Shown here piece after piece: positions 17,577 to 25,448 of a DNA stretch of 64,000 nt. This stretch comes from Coraliomargarita sp. (lineage in GTDB: Bacteria > Verrucomicrobiota > Verrucomicrobiia > Opitutales > UBA953): assembly GCA_024638885.1 (NCBI GenBank), contig JAHEJL010000002.1, positions 372,001 to 436,000 on the forward strand, read 5' to 3'. The notes under the pieces are model-generated. The model did not search any database. It saw nothing but the letters and a program-made list of their open reading frames with translations, and was not told the origin of the DNA. How positions within the stretch are numbered: position 1 is the first letter of the stretch; every line of letters starts with the position of its first letter. The translations under genes were made by a program, and so were the position numbers.

Positions 17577-18428
17577 TCAGGCGTCGCGGCTGCCGGTGAC
17601 GAGCTCGCGGAAGAGATCCTCCAGGGAGCGTCGGGGATGGGTGACGGAGGTGACGGTAGCGCCGTGGGCGGCCAAGGCGGCTTCGGCGGCGGCGCGGGCG
17701 GCCGGCGTCATGGCTTCGACCGTCAGCACATGGCGGTCGCGGCGCGCGAGCACGTCTTCGACGGCGCCTTCCAGCACGAGCTTGCCGCGGTCCATGATCG
17801 CGACGCGGTCGCAGACCTGTTCGACCTGGCCGAGGAGATGGGAGCAAAGCACGATGGTCTTCCCCTTCGCGCGCATCGCCTGGATCATGTTACCGATGGC
17901 GGCGGAGCCGACCGGATCCACGCCGGCGGTCGGTTCGTCGAGGATGACGAGCTCGGGGTCATGGACGACGGCCTGGGCGAAGCCGATGCGCTGCAGCATG
18001 CCCTTGGAATAGGTGCCGATCGGACGGGCGGCCGCTTCGGTCATGGCCGCGAGTCCCAACGCGTCTTCGACGGCGGCGTCGACGTCGGCGTCAGCGACGC
18101 CGCTGAGCTGGGCGCAGTAGCGGACGAGTTCGCGACCGGTGAGGAACTTATGGAAATAAGGCGCCTCCGGCAGGAAGCCGGTGCGACGGCGGGCGGCGCT
18201 GGTGGCGGAAGGCTGGCCGAGGATGCTGATCTCCCCGGCGGTGGCGGTGACCAGCCCGAGGACGATCTTCAAGGTCGTGCTCTTACCGCAGCCGTTCGGT
18301 CCGAGCAGGCCGTAGACCTGGCCGCGGGGGATCTCCAACGAGAGGTCATCCACGGCGCGGAGCTTCAGGCCGCGCAGCCCGATCCGGAAATCCTTGGTCA
18401 GATGGCGAACCGAGATCGCGGAGCTCAT
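17577..18428 (-). CDS. ABC transporter ATP-binding protein
   Basis: ATPase subunit of an exporter. Its 283 residues hold a Walker A LLGPNGCGKSTTLK near residue 43, a Q-loop region (FLPEAPYFHKFLTGRE), the signature TYSKGMLQRIGFAQA near 139, Walker B LVILDEPTAGVDP near 160 and the switch histidine in VLCSHLL. The C-terminal ~70 residues form a small regulatory-type domain ending EDLFRELVTG. It pairs with the permease immediately downstream. Its start overlaps the acylphosphatase stop by 4 bases. Confidence 0.92.
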   Translation of the reverse strand: MSSAISVRHLTKDFRIGLRGLKLRAVDDLSLEIPRGQVYGLLGPNGCGKSTTLKIVLGLVTATAGEISILGQPSATSAARRRTGFLPEAPYFHKFLTGRELVRYCAQLSGVADADVDAAVEDALGLAAMTEAAARPIGTYSKGMLQRIGFAQAVVHDPELVILDEPTAGVDPVGSAAIGNMIQAMRAKGKTIVLCSHLLGQVEQVCDRVAIMDRGKLVLEGAVEDVLARRDRHVLTVEAMTPAARAAAEAALAAHGATVTSVTHPRRSLEDLFRELVTGSRDA

Positions 18429-18706
18429 CGGCGGATGGCGAACTCGCGGCAGGTGCGCAGGCCGGAGAAGGTCTTGATCTCCTCGCCGCGGATATGGCCG
18501 TCGAGCGACTTGGCGATCTGGTCGGTGAAGGCCTCGACCTCGTTTTCGGACCCCTCGGCATGGAGGTAGACCCGGCCGTCCGCCAGGTTCTGCACGTAGC
18601 CCGTCACGTCGTAACCCCGGGCCAAATTGAGCACTTGGGCACGAAAACCGACCCCTTGGACATGTCCGGTATACCAGACATCACGATGGGAGACATGGGT
18701 TGACAT
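18425..18706 (-). CDS. acyP: Acylphosphatase
   Basis: Hydrolyses acyl phosphates. The 93-residue protein has the canonical GHVQGVGFR loop with the catalytic arginine (near residue 22) and the catalytic asparagine in GYVQNLADGRV. SENEVEAFTDQI fits the second helix of the fold. It is the first gene of the minus-strand operon with the ABC exporter (4-base overlap with the ATPase). The upstream region is shared with divergent tatA, whose putative -35 element overlaps this gene's start codon. Confidence 0.95.
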   Translation of the reverse strand: MSTHVSHRDVWYTGHVQGVGFRAQVLNLARGYDVTGYVQNLADGRVYLHAEGSENEVEAFTDQIAKSLDGHIRGEEIKTFSGLRTCREFAIRR

Positions 18707-18728
18707 GGATAAGGGCCTATGTGATTAT
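18700..18728 (+). promoter_or_regulatory. Candidate sigma-70 promoter for tatA
   Basis: A perfect -35 TTGACA (18700-18705) lies 17 bases from a -10-like GATTAT (18723-18728) in the divergent acyP-tatA gap. A 7-base inverted repeat (GGATAAG at 18707-18713, CTTATCC at 18746-18752) brackets the -10 and predicted start point and could be an operator or leader hairpin. Confidence 0.55.
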
Positions 18729-18771
18729 TGGTTTACCTTTCGGGACTTATCCACACCAATCCTCTTAGACC

Positions 18772-19068
18772 ATGCACCTCCCCCTCGCATTCCTCAACGG
18801 CGAAACCGCCCTCATCATCCTCGTCGTGGTGGTCCTCCTTTTCGGCGGCTCCAAGCTCCCGGAACTCGCCCGTGGTCTCGGTAAGGCCAAGCGCGAATTC
18901 AAGAAGGCTTCCGAGGAAGTCGAAGACGAAGTGCGCAACGCCGTCGAAGAAGACGAGCGCAAGAAGTTCCGCATGAAGCAGATCGAGGAAGAAGAACGCG
19001 CCGCCGTTCGCGCCAAGATCGAAGCCGAAGAGCGCGCCAAGCGAGCCCAAGACGGCAAGCAGAACTAA
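18772..19068 (+). CDS. tatA: Twin-arginine translocase subunit TatA/TatE
   Basis: Pore-forming component of the Tat export system. The 98-residue protein has a short N-terminal transmembrane helix (ETALIILVVVVLLFGG, residues 11-26), the invariant hinge GSKLPELARGLGKAKREFKK with its amphipathic helix, then a long charged C-terminal tail rich in Glu, Lys and Arg. No tatC lies nearby. It has its own promoter-like sequence upstream and an intrinsic terminator 8 bases after the stop codon, so it is probably monocistronic. Confidence 0.94.
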   Translation: MHLPLAFLNGETALIILVVVVLLFGGSKLPELARGLGKAKREFKKASEEVEDEVRNAVEEDERKKFRMKQIEEEERAAVRAKIEAEERAKRAQDGKQN

Positions 19069-19075
19069 GACCTCC

Positions 19076-19097
19076 GGGGCCTGCAAAGGCCCCTTTT
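19076..19097 (+). terminator. Intrinsic terminator after tatA
   Basis: A 6-base GC stem (GGGGCC 19076-19081, GGCCCC 19088-19093) with a TGCAAA loop is followed by TTTT. Confidence 0.8.
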
Positions 19098-19105
19098 CAT
19101 TTACG

Positions 19106-19696
19106 ATGTTCACCGGGTTAGTCCAAGGCGCGGCCAAGGTCGTCGGCATTTCCCCCCGGGAGAAAGACGGCGCCCGCCTCACCCTCTCCCACCCCCTCCT
19201 CGCCACGGCCAAGCCGGGCGACAGCATTGCCACGAACGGCTGCTGCCTGACGGTCGTCGACCCCAAGGGCCAGGAAGCCAGTTTCGATCTGCTGGCCGAG
19301 ACGCTCCGTCTGACCAACCTCGGCGACCTGACCTCGGGCTCCGTGGTCAACATCGAGCCCAGCCTGTTGCCGACCGACCGCATGGGCGGCCACTTCGTCA
19401 CGGGGCACATCGACGGCTGCGGCGAGATCGCCTTCTTCGGCCAGGACGGCGCCGACTGGCGCCTCGACATAAAGGCTTCCGAAACCTTCCTCCGTCACGT
19501 CGTCCGCAAGGGCTGCGTCGCCGTCGACGGCATGTCCCTGACGGTCGCGGACCTGATCCCGGGCGGCTTCCGCATCTGGATCATCCCGCACACCCTCGAG
19601 GTCACGAATCTCGCCGGCCGCAAGGCGGGCCAGCGCGTGAACCTCGAGTCCGACCTTCTCGCCAAGTATGCCGAGAAGCTGCTCGGCAAGGCTTAG
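19106..19696 (+). CDS. ribE: Riboflavin synthase alpha chain
   Basis: Dismutates two molecules of 6,7-dimethyl-8-ribityllumazine to riboflavin. It begins with the family-defining MFTGLVQG, and the two lumazine-binding half domains are visible as repeats. The first has GDSIATNGCCLTVVD and ends near DRMGGHFVTGHIDG. The second has KGCVAVDGMSLTVADL and IIPHTLEVTNL. The 196-residue length is normal. The stop codon overlaps that of the convergent acyltransferase by two of three bases. No FMN riboswitch or other rib gene is visible. Confidence 0.95.
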   Translation: MFTGLVQGAAKVVGISPREKDGARLTLSHPLLATAKPGDSIATNGCCLTVVDPKGQEASFDLLAETLRLTNLGDLTSGSVVNIEPSLLPTDRMGGHFVTGHIDGCGEIAFFGQDGADWRLDIKASETFLRHVVRKGCVAVDGMSLTVADLIPGGFRIWIIPHTLEVTNLAGRKAGQRVNLESDLLAKYAEKLLGKA

Positions 19697-20352
19697 GCCG
19701 GCCCGGTCGAAGTCTCGTTAAGGCGCGCCTGCAAACGGGCGGCGACGACCTCATCCGCCTCGCCTTCGGCGGGCTTGGGTTCGGCGTGCAAGGTGACTTC
19801 GACCTTCGAAAACGGCATCGGTAATCCGAAGCGATCCCAGCTCCGCGTCCGCCAGCAGGCATGATAGCGGATTCCCAGGACCATGAAGGGACGGCCCGTC
19901 AACCTGGCCAAGGACACCGCGCCGGGCTTGAATTCCAAGGCCGGCCCTTTGGGACCGTCAGGCGTGATGCCGGCATGCTGTCCCGCACGCATCGACCGTG
20001 TGAGGGTCATCAGCGCCGCGGCGCCCCGGCGGCTCGATGATCCGCGGACGGCGGTGATGCCCATGAGCTTGAAGAAGGCCACCAGCCAGGCGCCGTCCTT
20101 GCTCGTGCTGATCAGCGCGGTGACGGGTCGCTTGAAGTAACGGTTCGCGATCCACGACGAAACGAAGAGCTTGTCGTGCCAAAGGAGCAGCACGGAAGGT
20201 CCCTCGGAGTCATCGATCTTCTCGACGTTGCAACGGAAGCGCAGGGTCGAAAGCCAGACCCGCAGGAACAAGGCGGCCGGCAGGACCCAGACCCAATGAT
20301 ACCACGGCACCACGGCGGGCGCATCGGCAGGATCTCGGGGCGTGTCGGACAC
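19693..20352 (-). CDS. DUF374-type lysophospholipid/lipid A-like acyltransferase
   Basis: Member of the LPLAT superfamily, DUF374 branch, 219 residues. It has an N-terminal hydrophobic segment (YHWVWVLPAALFLRVWL), the acceptor-site motif LLWHDKLFV in place of the usual H-x4-D box, STSKDGAWLVAF, RGSSSRRGAAAL and the diagnostic ITPDGPKGP. DUF374 members occur beside lipid A genes in other phyla, so a cell-envelope lipid is the likely acceptor. The start is GTG 20352. The upstream sequence holds two GGGAGGT repeats (around 20353-20375); the farther one has suitable spacing to act as ribosome-binding site. Confidence 0.82.
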   Translation of the reverse strand: MSDTPRDPADAPAVVPWYHWVWVLPAALFLRVWLSTLRFRCNVEKIDDSEGPSVLLLWHDKLFVSSWIANRYFKRPVTALISTSKDGAWLVAFFKLMGITAVRGSSSRRGAAALMTLTRSMRAGQHAGITPDGPKGPALEFKPGAVSLARLTGRPFMVLGIRYHACWRTRSWDRFGLPMPFSKVEVTLHAEPKPAEGEADEVVAARLQARLNETSTGPA

Positions 20353-20390
20353 ACCTCCCTATCTCACCTCCCGGCGATGAGTTCAAACAA

Positions 20391-20942
20391 TTACGCAGGC
20401 AGGCCCAGCGCCGCCCGGATGGCCGGACGACGGAACAGATGCGTCAGGGGCGACGAAAACACGTCCGGTTCGGCCAAGGCCCAGGCCTCGGTCTCCGCCG
20501 GCGTACGCCAGACCAAGGAGTCGACCTCGAAGGCGGCCAAGGTGGTCGCATGCTCGCCGCGCAGCACGTAGGAGCGGACGAACTCGTTGCCCAGGTCCGC
20601 ATGCCAGGGCGCATAATCGACTTCCCTAAGGAAGGCGGTGTCCACGGAGATGCCCAGTTCCTCGCGCAGTTCCCGCACCGCCGCCTGCCGGTAATCCTCA
20701 CCCGAGTCGACATGTCCGGCGCAAGAGGAGCTCAGCATGCCCGGACAGTTGTCCTTGGCATAGGAACGCCGCTGCAGGCAGAGCTGGCCGTCGTCGCGCA
20801 GCCAGAAGATATGGATGGCGCGGTGCAACAGGCCGCGGCGATGGATCACACGACGGAACTCGCGACCGACGACCACGTCGCGTTCGTCGACGACATCGAA
20901 GACCTCGTCCGGAGACTGGCCGACTTCGCGAGGCTGGGTCAT
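20391..20942 (-). CDS. Nudix hydrolase (YfcD/IDI-like)
   Basis: Nudix protein of 183 residues. The Nudix box is complete: GHVDSGEDYRQAAVRELREELG (residues about 85-107), matching G-x5-E-x7-R-E-U-x-E-E-x-G. The N-terminal half (FDVVDERDVVVG, HRAIHIFWLR, CLQRRSYAKDNCPGM) resembles the YfcD/isopentenyl-diphosphate isomerase-like branch. I use ATG 20942, which overlaps the stop of the YgjP-like gene by 4 bases; the open frame continues upstream only through that gene. It probably acts as a housecleaning pyrophosphatase, and its genuine substrate is unknown. Confidence 0.87.
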   Translation of the reverse strand: MTQPREVGQSPDEVFDVVDERDVVVGREFRRVIHRRGLLHRAIHIFWLRDDGQLCLQRRSYAKDNCPGMLSSSCAGHVDSGEDYRQAAVRELREELGISVDTAFLREVDYAPWHADLGNEFVRSYVLRGEHATTLAAFEVDSLVWRTPAETEAWALAEPDVFSSPLTHLFRRPAIRAALGLPA

Positions 20943-21664
20943 CGTCCGAGGTCCATGATGACGTTCCACCGCTTGGTCAGCTCGCGGTCGTGCTTCTTCC
21001 AGTCCGGATCCCACGCGGCGAGCTGGTTCCAGAAACGATCCGAATGATCCATGTGTCGACGATGGGAGAGTTCGTGCAGGATGACGTGGTCGTGAAGCAT
21101 CGGCGGGAGCAGGACCAGGCGCCAGTTCAACGACAACGTGCCGGCCGTGGAGCACGAGCCCCAGCGGGTGGTCTGGTCACGCACGCTGACCTGCTGGACC
21201 GTCACGCCGACCTTGGTGCTGAGACGGTCCACGGCCAGGCTCAGCCCGGTCTCGGCGAGACGGCGGATGACGCGGACGGTACCCTGCTCCGGGTCGGCCG
21301 CCGGGACGACGAGGTTCACCTTGTCTTCGGTCTTGGAGATCCGGATGGCCCCGCGTGCGCCCTCATCCATCTCGATCGCCAGCAGGCGGTCGTCGAGCGT
21401 GACCCAAGGGAACTTGCGGAGGTGCGAAGTCAGCGATGGCTGCACCGTCCGGGCCTTGGCCAGGACGCGTTCGAGCCACGGAAGATTGTCGCGCAGGAAA
21501 GCGAGAGCCGAGGCCGGCGAGGCGTGCGGCGGATAGGTCAGCACGACCTTCGGGCCCGGCTTCACGGAAAGGCGCACACGGGTGGTGCGCTCGGACACAC
21601 GCGGCCAGACCTGCACGGCCTTCCCGGCGACGTGCACGGTGATGGGCTGGTCGTCCGAGGTCAT
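20939..21664 (-). CDS. YgjP-like (DUF45/SprT-type) metallopeptidase
   Basis: Predicted zinc metallopeptidase of 241 residues. The HExxH zinc site is present as HELSH near residue 197, followed by HMDHSDRFW, which supplies the third histidine ligand. The preceding TTRWGSCSTAGTLSLNWRL is the conserved DUF45 signature (R-W-G-S-C). The N-terminal part has a beta-rich segment with RLSVKPGPKVVLTYPPHAS. It is coupled to the Nudix gene (ATGA) and follows mazG by 2 bases, forming a four-gene minus-strand operon. Cellular targets are unknown. Confidence 0.87.
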   Translation of the reverse strand: MTSDDQPITVHVAGKAVQVWPRVSERTTRVRLSVKPGPKVVLTYPPHASPASALAFLRDNLPWLERVLAKARTVQPSLTSHLRKFPWVTLDDRLLAIEMDEGARGAIRISKTEDKVNLVVPAADPEQGTVRVIRRLAETGLSLAVDRLSTKVGVTVQQVSVRDQTTRWGSCSTAGTLSLNWRLVLLPPMLHDHVILHELSHRRHMDHSDRFWNQLAAWDPDWKKHDRELTKRWNVIMDLGR

Positions 21665-21666
21665 GC

Positions 21667-22326
21667 TCAGCCTTGCGGGGCGCGACGTTCGGCTTCGGCT
21701 ACGACCGCGGCCGTCTGGCGGCGCAAGGCGGAGTCCGGATCGATGCCGGCATCACGGCAGGCGGCGACGAGTTCGAAGAGACGACGGCCGGCCTCCTCTT
21801 CGGTCAGGCCCTTGGCCTGGGCGTCCACCTGCGCGACATCGACGGTCGCACCCGCGTCGAGCTGCTTCTTACGGACCTGCTTCCAGACTTCGCGCGCGGT
21901 CAGGATGGCGTTGAGCGAAGGGGGCAGTTCCTTGAAGACGGTCGGCTTCTTGGCGCCCTTCTCTTTCAATTTGATCTGCTCCCACTGGGTGACGACGGCG
22001 TCGGACGAGCCGAGCTTGGCGCCGTCGCCGAAGACATGGGGATGACGGCGGACCATCTTCTCGTTCACCTCGCGGGCGACGTCATCGAAAGTGAACTTCC
22101 CTGCCTCGGCCGCCATCTGGGCATGCATGGCCACATGGAAAAGAAGGTCGCCGAGTTCCTCGCGGAGGTTGGCGTCATCGTTGCGGTCGATCGCCTGGAC
22201 GAGTTCGGCGACCTCTTCGACGAGGCAGTCGCAGATCGTGCGGTGGGTCTGTTCCCGGTCCCACGGGCAACCGTCGGGAGCGCGGAGTCGGGCAGTGGTC
22301 GCGAGCAGAAGGTCGATGCCGGGCAT
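21667..22326 (-). CDS. mazG: MazG nucleoside triphosphate pyrophosphohydrolase
   Basis: Housecleaning NTP pyrophosphatase. The 219-residue protein starts MPGIDLLLATTARLRAPDGCPWD, matching the usual MazG N-terminus. It shows the metal-binding EEVAEL and EELGDLLFHV motifs, repeated in part by the second half (VNEKMVRRHPHVFGD and the WEQIK segment). The start at ATG 22326 is preferred because residues upstream in the open frame do not resemble MazG. It is divergent from trpC (76-base gap) and leads the mazG-YgjP-Nudix-acyltransferase operon. Confidence 0.92.
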   Translation of the reverse strand: MPGIDLLLATTARLRAPDGCPWDREQTHRTICDCLVEEVAELVQAIDRNDDANLREELGDLLFHVAMHAQMAAEAGKFTFDDVAREVNEKMVRRHPHVFGDGAKLGSSDAVVTQWEQIKLKEKGAKKPTVFKELPPSLNAILTAREVWKQVRKKQLDAGATVDVAQVDAQAKGLTEEEAGRRLFELVAACRDAGIDPDSALRRQTAAVVAEAERRAPQG

Positions 22327-22402
22327 GAGACGATGCAGAAGGCAGGAAGGAAGGGAGTCAAAACGATTGCCAGACGCCGGCCGAGCGCTTGGGTTAGGGC
22401 CA

Positions 22403-23194
22403 GTGGACAAACTGACCGAAATCATGGACGCCAAGCGTCGGGAAATCGCCCCGTTCGCCCGCGCGGTCACCGACGCCGAACTCGCGGCCTTCGCCGGACG
22501 TCATGCCACGCCTGGTTTCCGCGCCTCGCTGCAGGTCGCCGGTCGCCTAAGCGTCATCGCCGAGGTCAAGCGGGCCTCCCCGAGCGTCGGCCAGATCCGC
22601 GAAGGCGTGGATGCCGTCACTCAGGCGCGGGCTTACGCCGCCGCCGGCGCCGACTGCCTCTCCGTCCTGACCGAGACCAAATACTTCAAGGGCGAGCTCA
22701 AGGACCTCGTGCAGGTCGTCCGGGACCAGCCGACCTGGAAGCGTCCCCTGCCCTGCATCCGCAAGGACTTCATGGTCCACCCGTACCAGGTGCTCGAAGC
22801 CGCCCAAGCCGGCGCGCGCTGCATCCTGATCATCGTCCGCGGCCTGACCGACGAGGAAATCGTCCCGATCCACCGCGCCGCCAAGATCGCCGGCCTCGAC
22901 ACGCTCTTCGAGGTCCACGACGAAGCCGAACTCGAGCGCGCCCTGCGCCACGACCCCGACATGGTCGGCGTGAACAACCGCAACCTCTCGACGTTCCAGA
23001 TCGACCTCTCCTTCGCCGAGCGCGTCATCCCGCACATGCCCAAGTCCGTCCTGAAGGTCGCCGAAAGCGGCATCAAGACGGCGGAAGACGCCGCCCGCAT
23101 GCGGGCCGCCGGCGCGCATGCCCTGCTGGTCGGCGAATCCCTGATGCGCGAACAGGATCCGGCCGCGCTCATGAAGGCGTTGCAATACGCATGA
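22403..23194 (+). CDS. trpC: Indole-3-glycerol phosphate synthase TrpC
   Basis: TIM-barrel enzyme of tryptophan biosynthesis. The proposed GTG start (22403) gives VDKLTEIMDAKRREIA, which matches the family's N-terminal helix (L-x-x-I-x-x-x-K-x-x-E); ATG 22424 would truncate that helix. Conserved motifs are VIAEVKRASPSVGQI, LSVLTETKYFKG, PCIRKDFMVHPYQV, IGVNNR-type VGVNNRNLSTF and VAESGIKTAEDA. The length of 263 residues is normal. No other trp genes are in view, so the pathway is scattered. It is coupled to rsmA by an ATGA overlap. Confidence 0.95.
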   Translation: MDKLTEIMDAKRREIAPFARAVTDAELAAFAGRHATPGFRASLQVAGRLSVIAEVKRASPSVGQIREGVDAVTQARAYAAAGADCLSVLTETKYFKGELKDLVQVVRDQPTWKRPLPCIRKDFMVHPYQVLEAAQAGARCILIIVRGLTDEEIVPIHRAAKIAGLDTLFEVHDEAELERALRHDPDMVGVNNRNLSTFQIDLSFAERVIPHMPKSVLKVAESGIKTAEDAARMRAAGAHALLVGESLMREQDPAALMKALQYA

Positions 23195-24024
23195 ACGACG
23201 GCCCGCTTTCGCCGAACGAGACCCGGGACCTGCTGGCCCGCCTCTCGCACATGCCCAAGAAGTGGCTCGGCCAGAACTTCCTGATCGACGGCAACATCGT
23301 GCGCAAGTCGCTCGAACTCGGCGAGGTCAAGGCCGGCGACACCGTCCTCGAAGTCGGCCCGGGCCTGGGCACGCTGACCCGCACCCTGCTGTGCGCCGGC
23401 GTCGACCTCTACGCCGTGGAAGCCGACCGGACGATGCACTTCCACCTGACCGAGACGTTGCTGCCGCGCTTCCCGAAGACGTTCCATCTGAAGGAAGGCG
23501 ACGCCGTGGATTTCCCGCGCGCCGGACTCGTCGACCCGACCGATGGTTCGTTCAAGGTCATCGCCAACCTGCCTTACGCGATCTCGACGCCCTGGATGGA
23601 CGCCATCTGCGCCGGCCCGCATCCTTCGATGATGGTGCTCATGCTGCAACGCGAAGCGGCGGAGCGACTCACCGCCGAAGTCGGCACCGGCCACTGGTCC
23701 GCCGTGACCGCGCAGGTCCACCTCGCGTTCGAGAAGATCAAGGTCCACCCGGTGCCCGCCCAATCCTTCAACCCGCCGCCCAAGGTCGACTCCTGCCTGC
23801 TCGTCCTACGCCGCCGCCCGGATGCCCGCCGCCTGAGCCCCCGCGCCCGTGAAGTCGCCCGCATGCTGTTCACCCAGCGCCGCAAGCAGGTGGGCTCCGC
23901 CGCCAAGAAGCTTTTCCCCGGGGCCGCCGACGTCGCCGCTTGGCTGGCGGACCTGCCTCGTTTCGGCCTGACCAGCCTCGCCCGTCCGGAAGCGATTCCG
24001 GCCGAAGCCTGGCTGACTCTCTGA
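23191..24024 (+). CDS. rsmA: 16S rRNA dimethyladenosine transferase RsmA/KsgA
   Basis: Dimethylates two adjacent adenosines in helix 45 of 16S rRNA. The 277-residue protein has the KKWLGQNFLIDGNIV motif, the SAM-binding VLEVGPGLGTLTRTLL, the catalytic NLPYAISTPW near residue 125 (family N-x-P-Y/F) and the C-terminal FTQRRKQVGSAAKKL. The start at ATG 23191 overlaps the trpC stop by 4 bases; the larger open frame upstream is antisense noise over mazG. It is followed 44 bases later by rimO, giving a second ribosome-modifying enzyme in the same run. Confidence 0.95.
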   Translation: MNDGPLSPNETRDLLARLSHMPKKWLGQNFLIDGNIVRKSLELGEVKAGDTVLEVGPGLGTLTRTLLCAGVDLYAVEADRTMHFHLTETLLPRFPKTFHLKEGDAVDFPRAGLVDPTDGSFKVIANLPYAISTPWMDAICAGPHPSMMVLMLQREAAERLTAEVGTGHWSAVTAQVHLAFEKIKVHPVPAQSFNPPPKVDSCLLVLRRRPDARRLSPRAREVARMLFTQRRKQVGSAAKKLFPGAADVAAWLADLPRFGLTSLARPEAIPAEAWLTL

Positions 24025-24068
24025 CGCCTGGGGTTGCTTTCCGTCCCTTCTCTGCTCCTTATCCCGCC

Positions 24069-25448
24069 ATGTCCGTCAAAGTAGGCCTCGTTTCCCTTGG
24101 CTGCGCCAAGAACCTGATCGATTCCGAGATCATGATCGGCCACCTGGCCAAGGCGGGGATGTCCATGACCCCTGATGCCGCCGAAGCCGACGTGGTCATC
24201 GTCAACACCTGCTCCTTCATCGACGCCTCGAAGCACGAGGCCCTCGAAGCCATCTACGAGATGAGCGACGGCAAGGCGACCGCCCGCAAGAAGGGCCAGA
24301 AGCTGATCGTCGCCGGTTGCATGTCCCAGCGCTACCAGGGCTCCCTGCCCGTCGTCGAAGGCGCCAAAGGCCGCGTCGAGCTGCCGAAGGTCGACGCCTT
24401 CATCGGCCTGGACCAGGTCACCAACATCGTCCCGGTCATCCACAAGGTCATGGGCGGCGAAGCCGGCATGACGGAGTTCCTCGCCAAGACCACGACCTTC
24501 ATCCCGGACTTCGACACCCCGCGCTTCCGCCTGACCCCGCGTCACGCCGCGTACATCAAGATCGCCGAAGGCTGCAACCACCCCTGCACCTTCTGCATCA
24601 TCCCGCGCATCCGCGGTCGCCATCGCAGCCGCACGGTCGAATCCGTCGTCAAGGAAGCCCGCCAGCTCGTCGCCGAAGGCGTCAAGGAGATCAACCTGAT
24701 CTCCCAGGACACCACCTACTTCGGCATGGACCGCTGGACGGAAGCCCGCCCCAACCCGCGCAGCAAGGTCGACTCTTCCAAGGGCGAGTCCCTCGCCTCG
24801 CTCCTCCGCGAGCTCGACCAGATCGAAGGCGACCATTGGATCCGCCTGCTCTACACGCACCCGGCCCACTGGAGCGACGAGCTCATCGAGACCATCGGCC
24901 AGTCCAAGCACGTCGTCCGCTACGTCGATATCCCGCTCCAGCACGTGTCCGACAAGATGCTCGGCGCCATGCAGCGTGAGACCGATGGCGACTACATCCG
25001 CGACCTGATCAAGCGCATGCGCGCCGGTATCCCCGACCTGGTCATCCGCACCACCTTCATCGTCGGCTTCCCCGGCGAGACCGAAGAAGACTTCGCCGAG
25101 CTCCTGACCTTCCTCGAACAGACCAAGTTCGACCGTGTCGGCGTGTTCAAGTATTCCAAGGAAGAAGGCACCAAGGGCGCCAAGATGGACGGCCAGGTGC
25201 CGGACGACGTGAAGGCCGAGCGTCATGCCCGCGCCATGCTGCTCCTGCAGCGACTTTCCAAGCAGCGCGGCGAAGCTTTCGTCGGTCGCAAGCTCCGCGT
25301 CCTCGTCGAAAGCCCGGGCGTGGCCCGCAGCACCGGCGACGCCATGGAGATCGACGGCATCGTCAAGGTGCCGAAGAAGCTGCCCGTCGGCCAGTTCGCC
25401 GAGGTGACCGTGACCGGCGCCGAGGAATACGACCTGATCGCGAAGTGA
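24069..25448 (+). CDS. rimO: Ribosomal protein S12 methylthiotransferase RimO
   Basis: Radical-SAM methylthiotransferase acting on the conserved aspartate of ribosomal protein S12. The 459-residue protein has the N-terminal UPF0004 domain with cluster cysteines in LGCAKN, NTCSFID and AGCMSQ. The radical-SAM CxxxCxxC site is GCNHPCTFCIIP near residue 170, and a C-terminal TRAM domain begins around RKLRVLVESPG. The ATG at 24069 starts the recognised MSVKVGLVSLGCAKN; an in-frame extension upstream overlaps rsmA and is not credible. Its stop directly abuts the reverse stop of the SNF2 gene (TGATCA). Confidence 0.95.
   Translation: MSVKVGLVSLGCAKNLIDSEIMIGHLAKAGMSMTPDAAEADVVIVNTCSFIDASKHEALEAIYEMSDGKATARKKGQKLIVAGCMSQRYQGSLPVVEGAKGRVELPKVDAFIGLDQVTNIVPVIHKVMGGEAGMTEFLAKTTTFIPDFDTPRFRLTPRHAAYIKIAEGCNHPCTFCIIPRIRGRHRSRTVESVVKEARQLVAEGVKEINLISQDTTYFGMDRWTEARPNPRSKVDSSKGESLASLLRELDQIEGDHWIRLLYTHPAHWSDELIETIGQSKHVVRYVDIPLQHVSDKMLGAMQRETDGDYIRDLIKRMRAGIPDLVIRTTFIVGFPGETEEDFAELLTFLEQTKFDRVGVFKYSKEEGTKGAKMDGQVPDDVKAERHARAMLLLQRLSKQRGEAFVGRKLRVLVESPGVARSTGDAMEIDGIVKVPKKLPVGQFAEVTVTGAEEYDLIAK

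Noticed and set aside
21673..23190. N-terminal extension of rsmA upstream of 23191
   Set aside because: This frame is antisense to mazG and a shifted frame of trpC. RsmA homology begins at the ATG overlapping the trpC stop.
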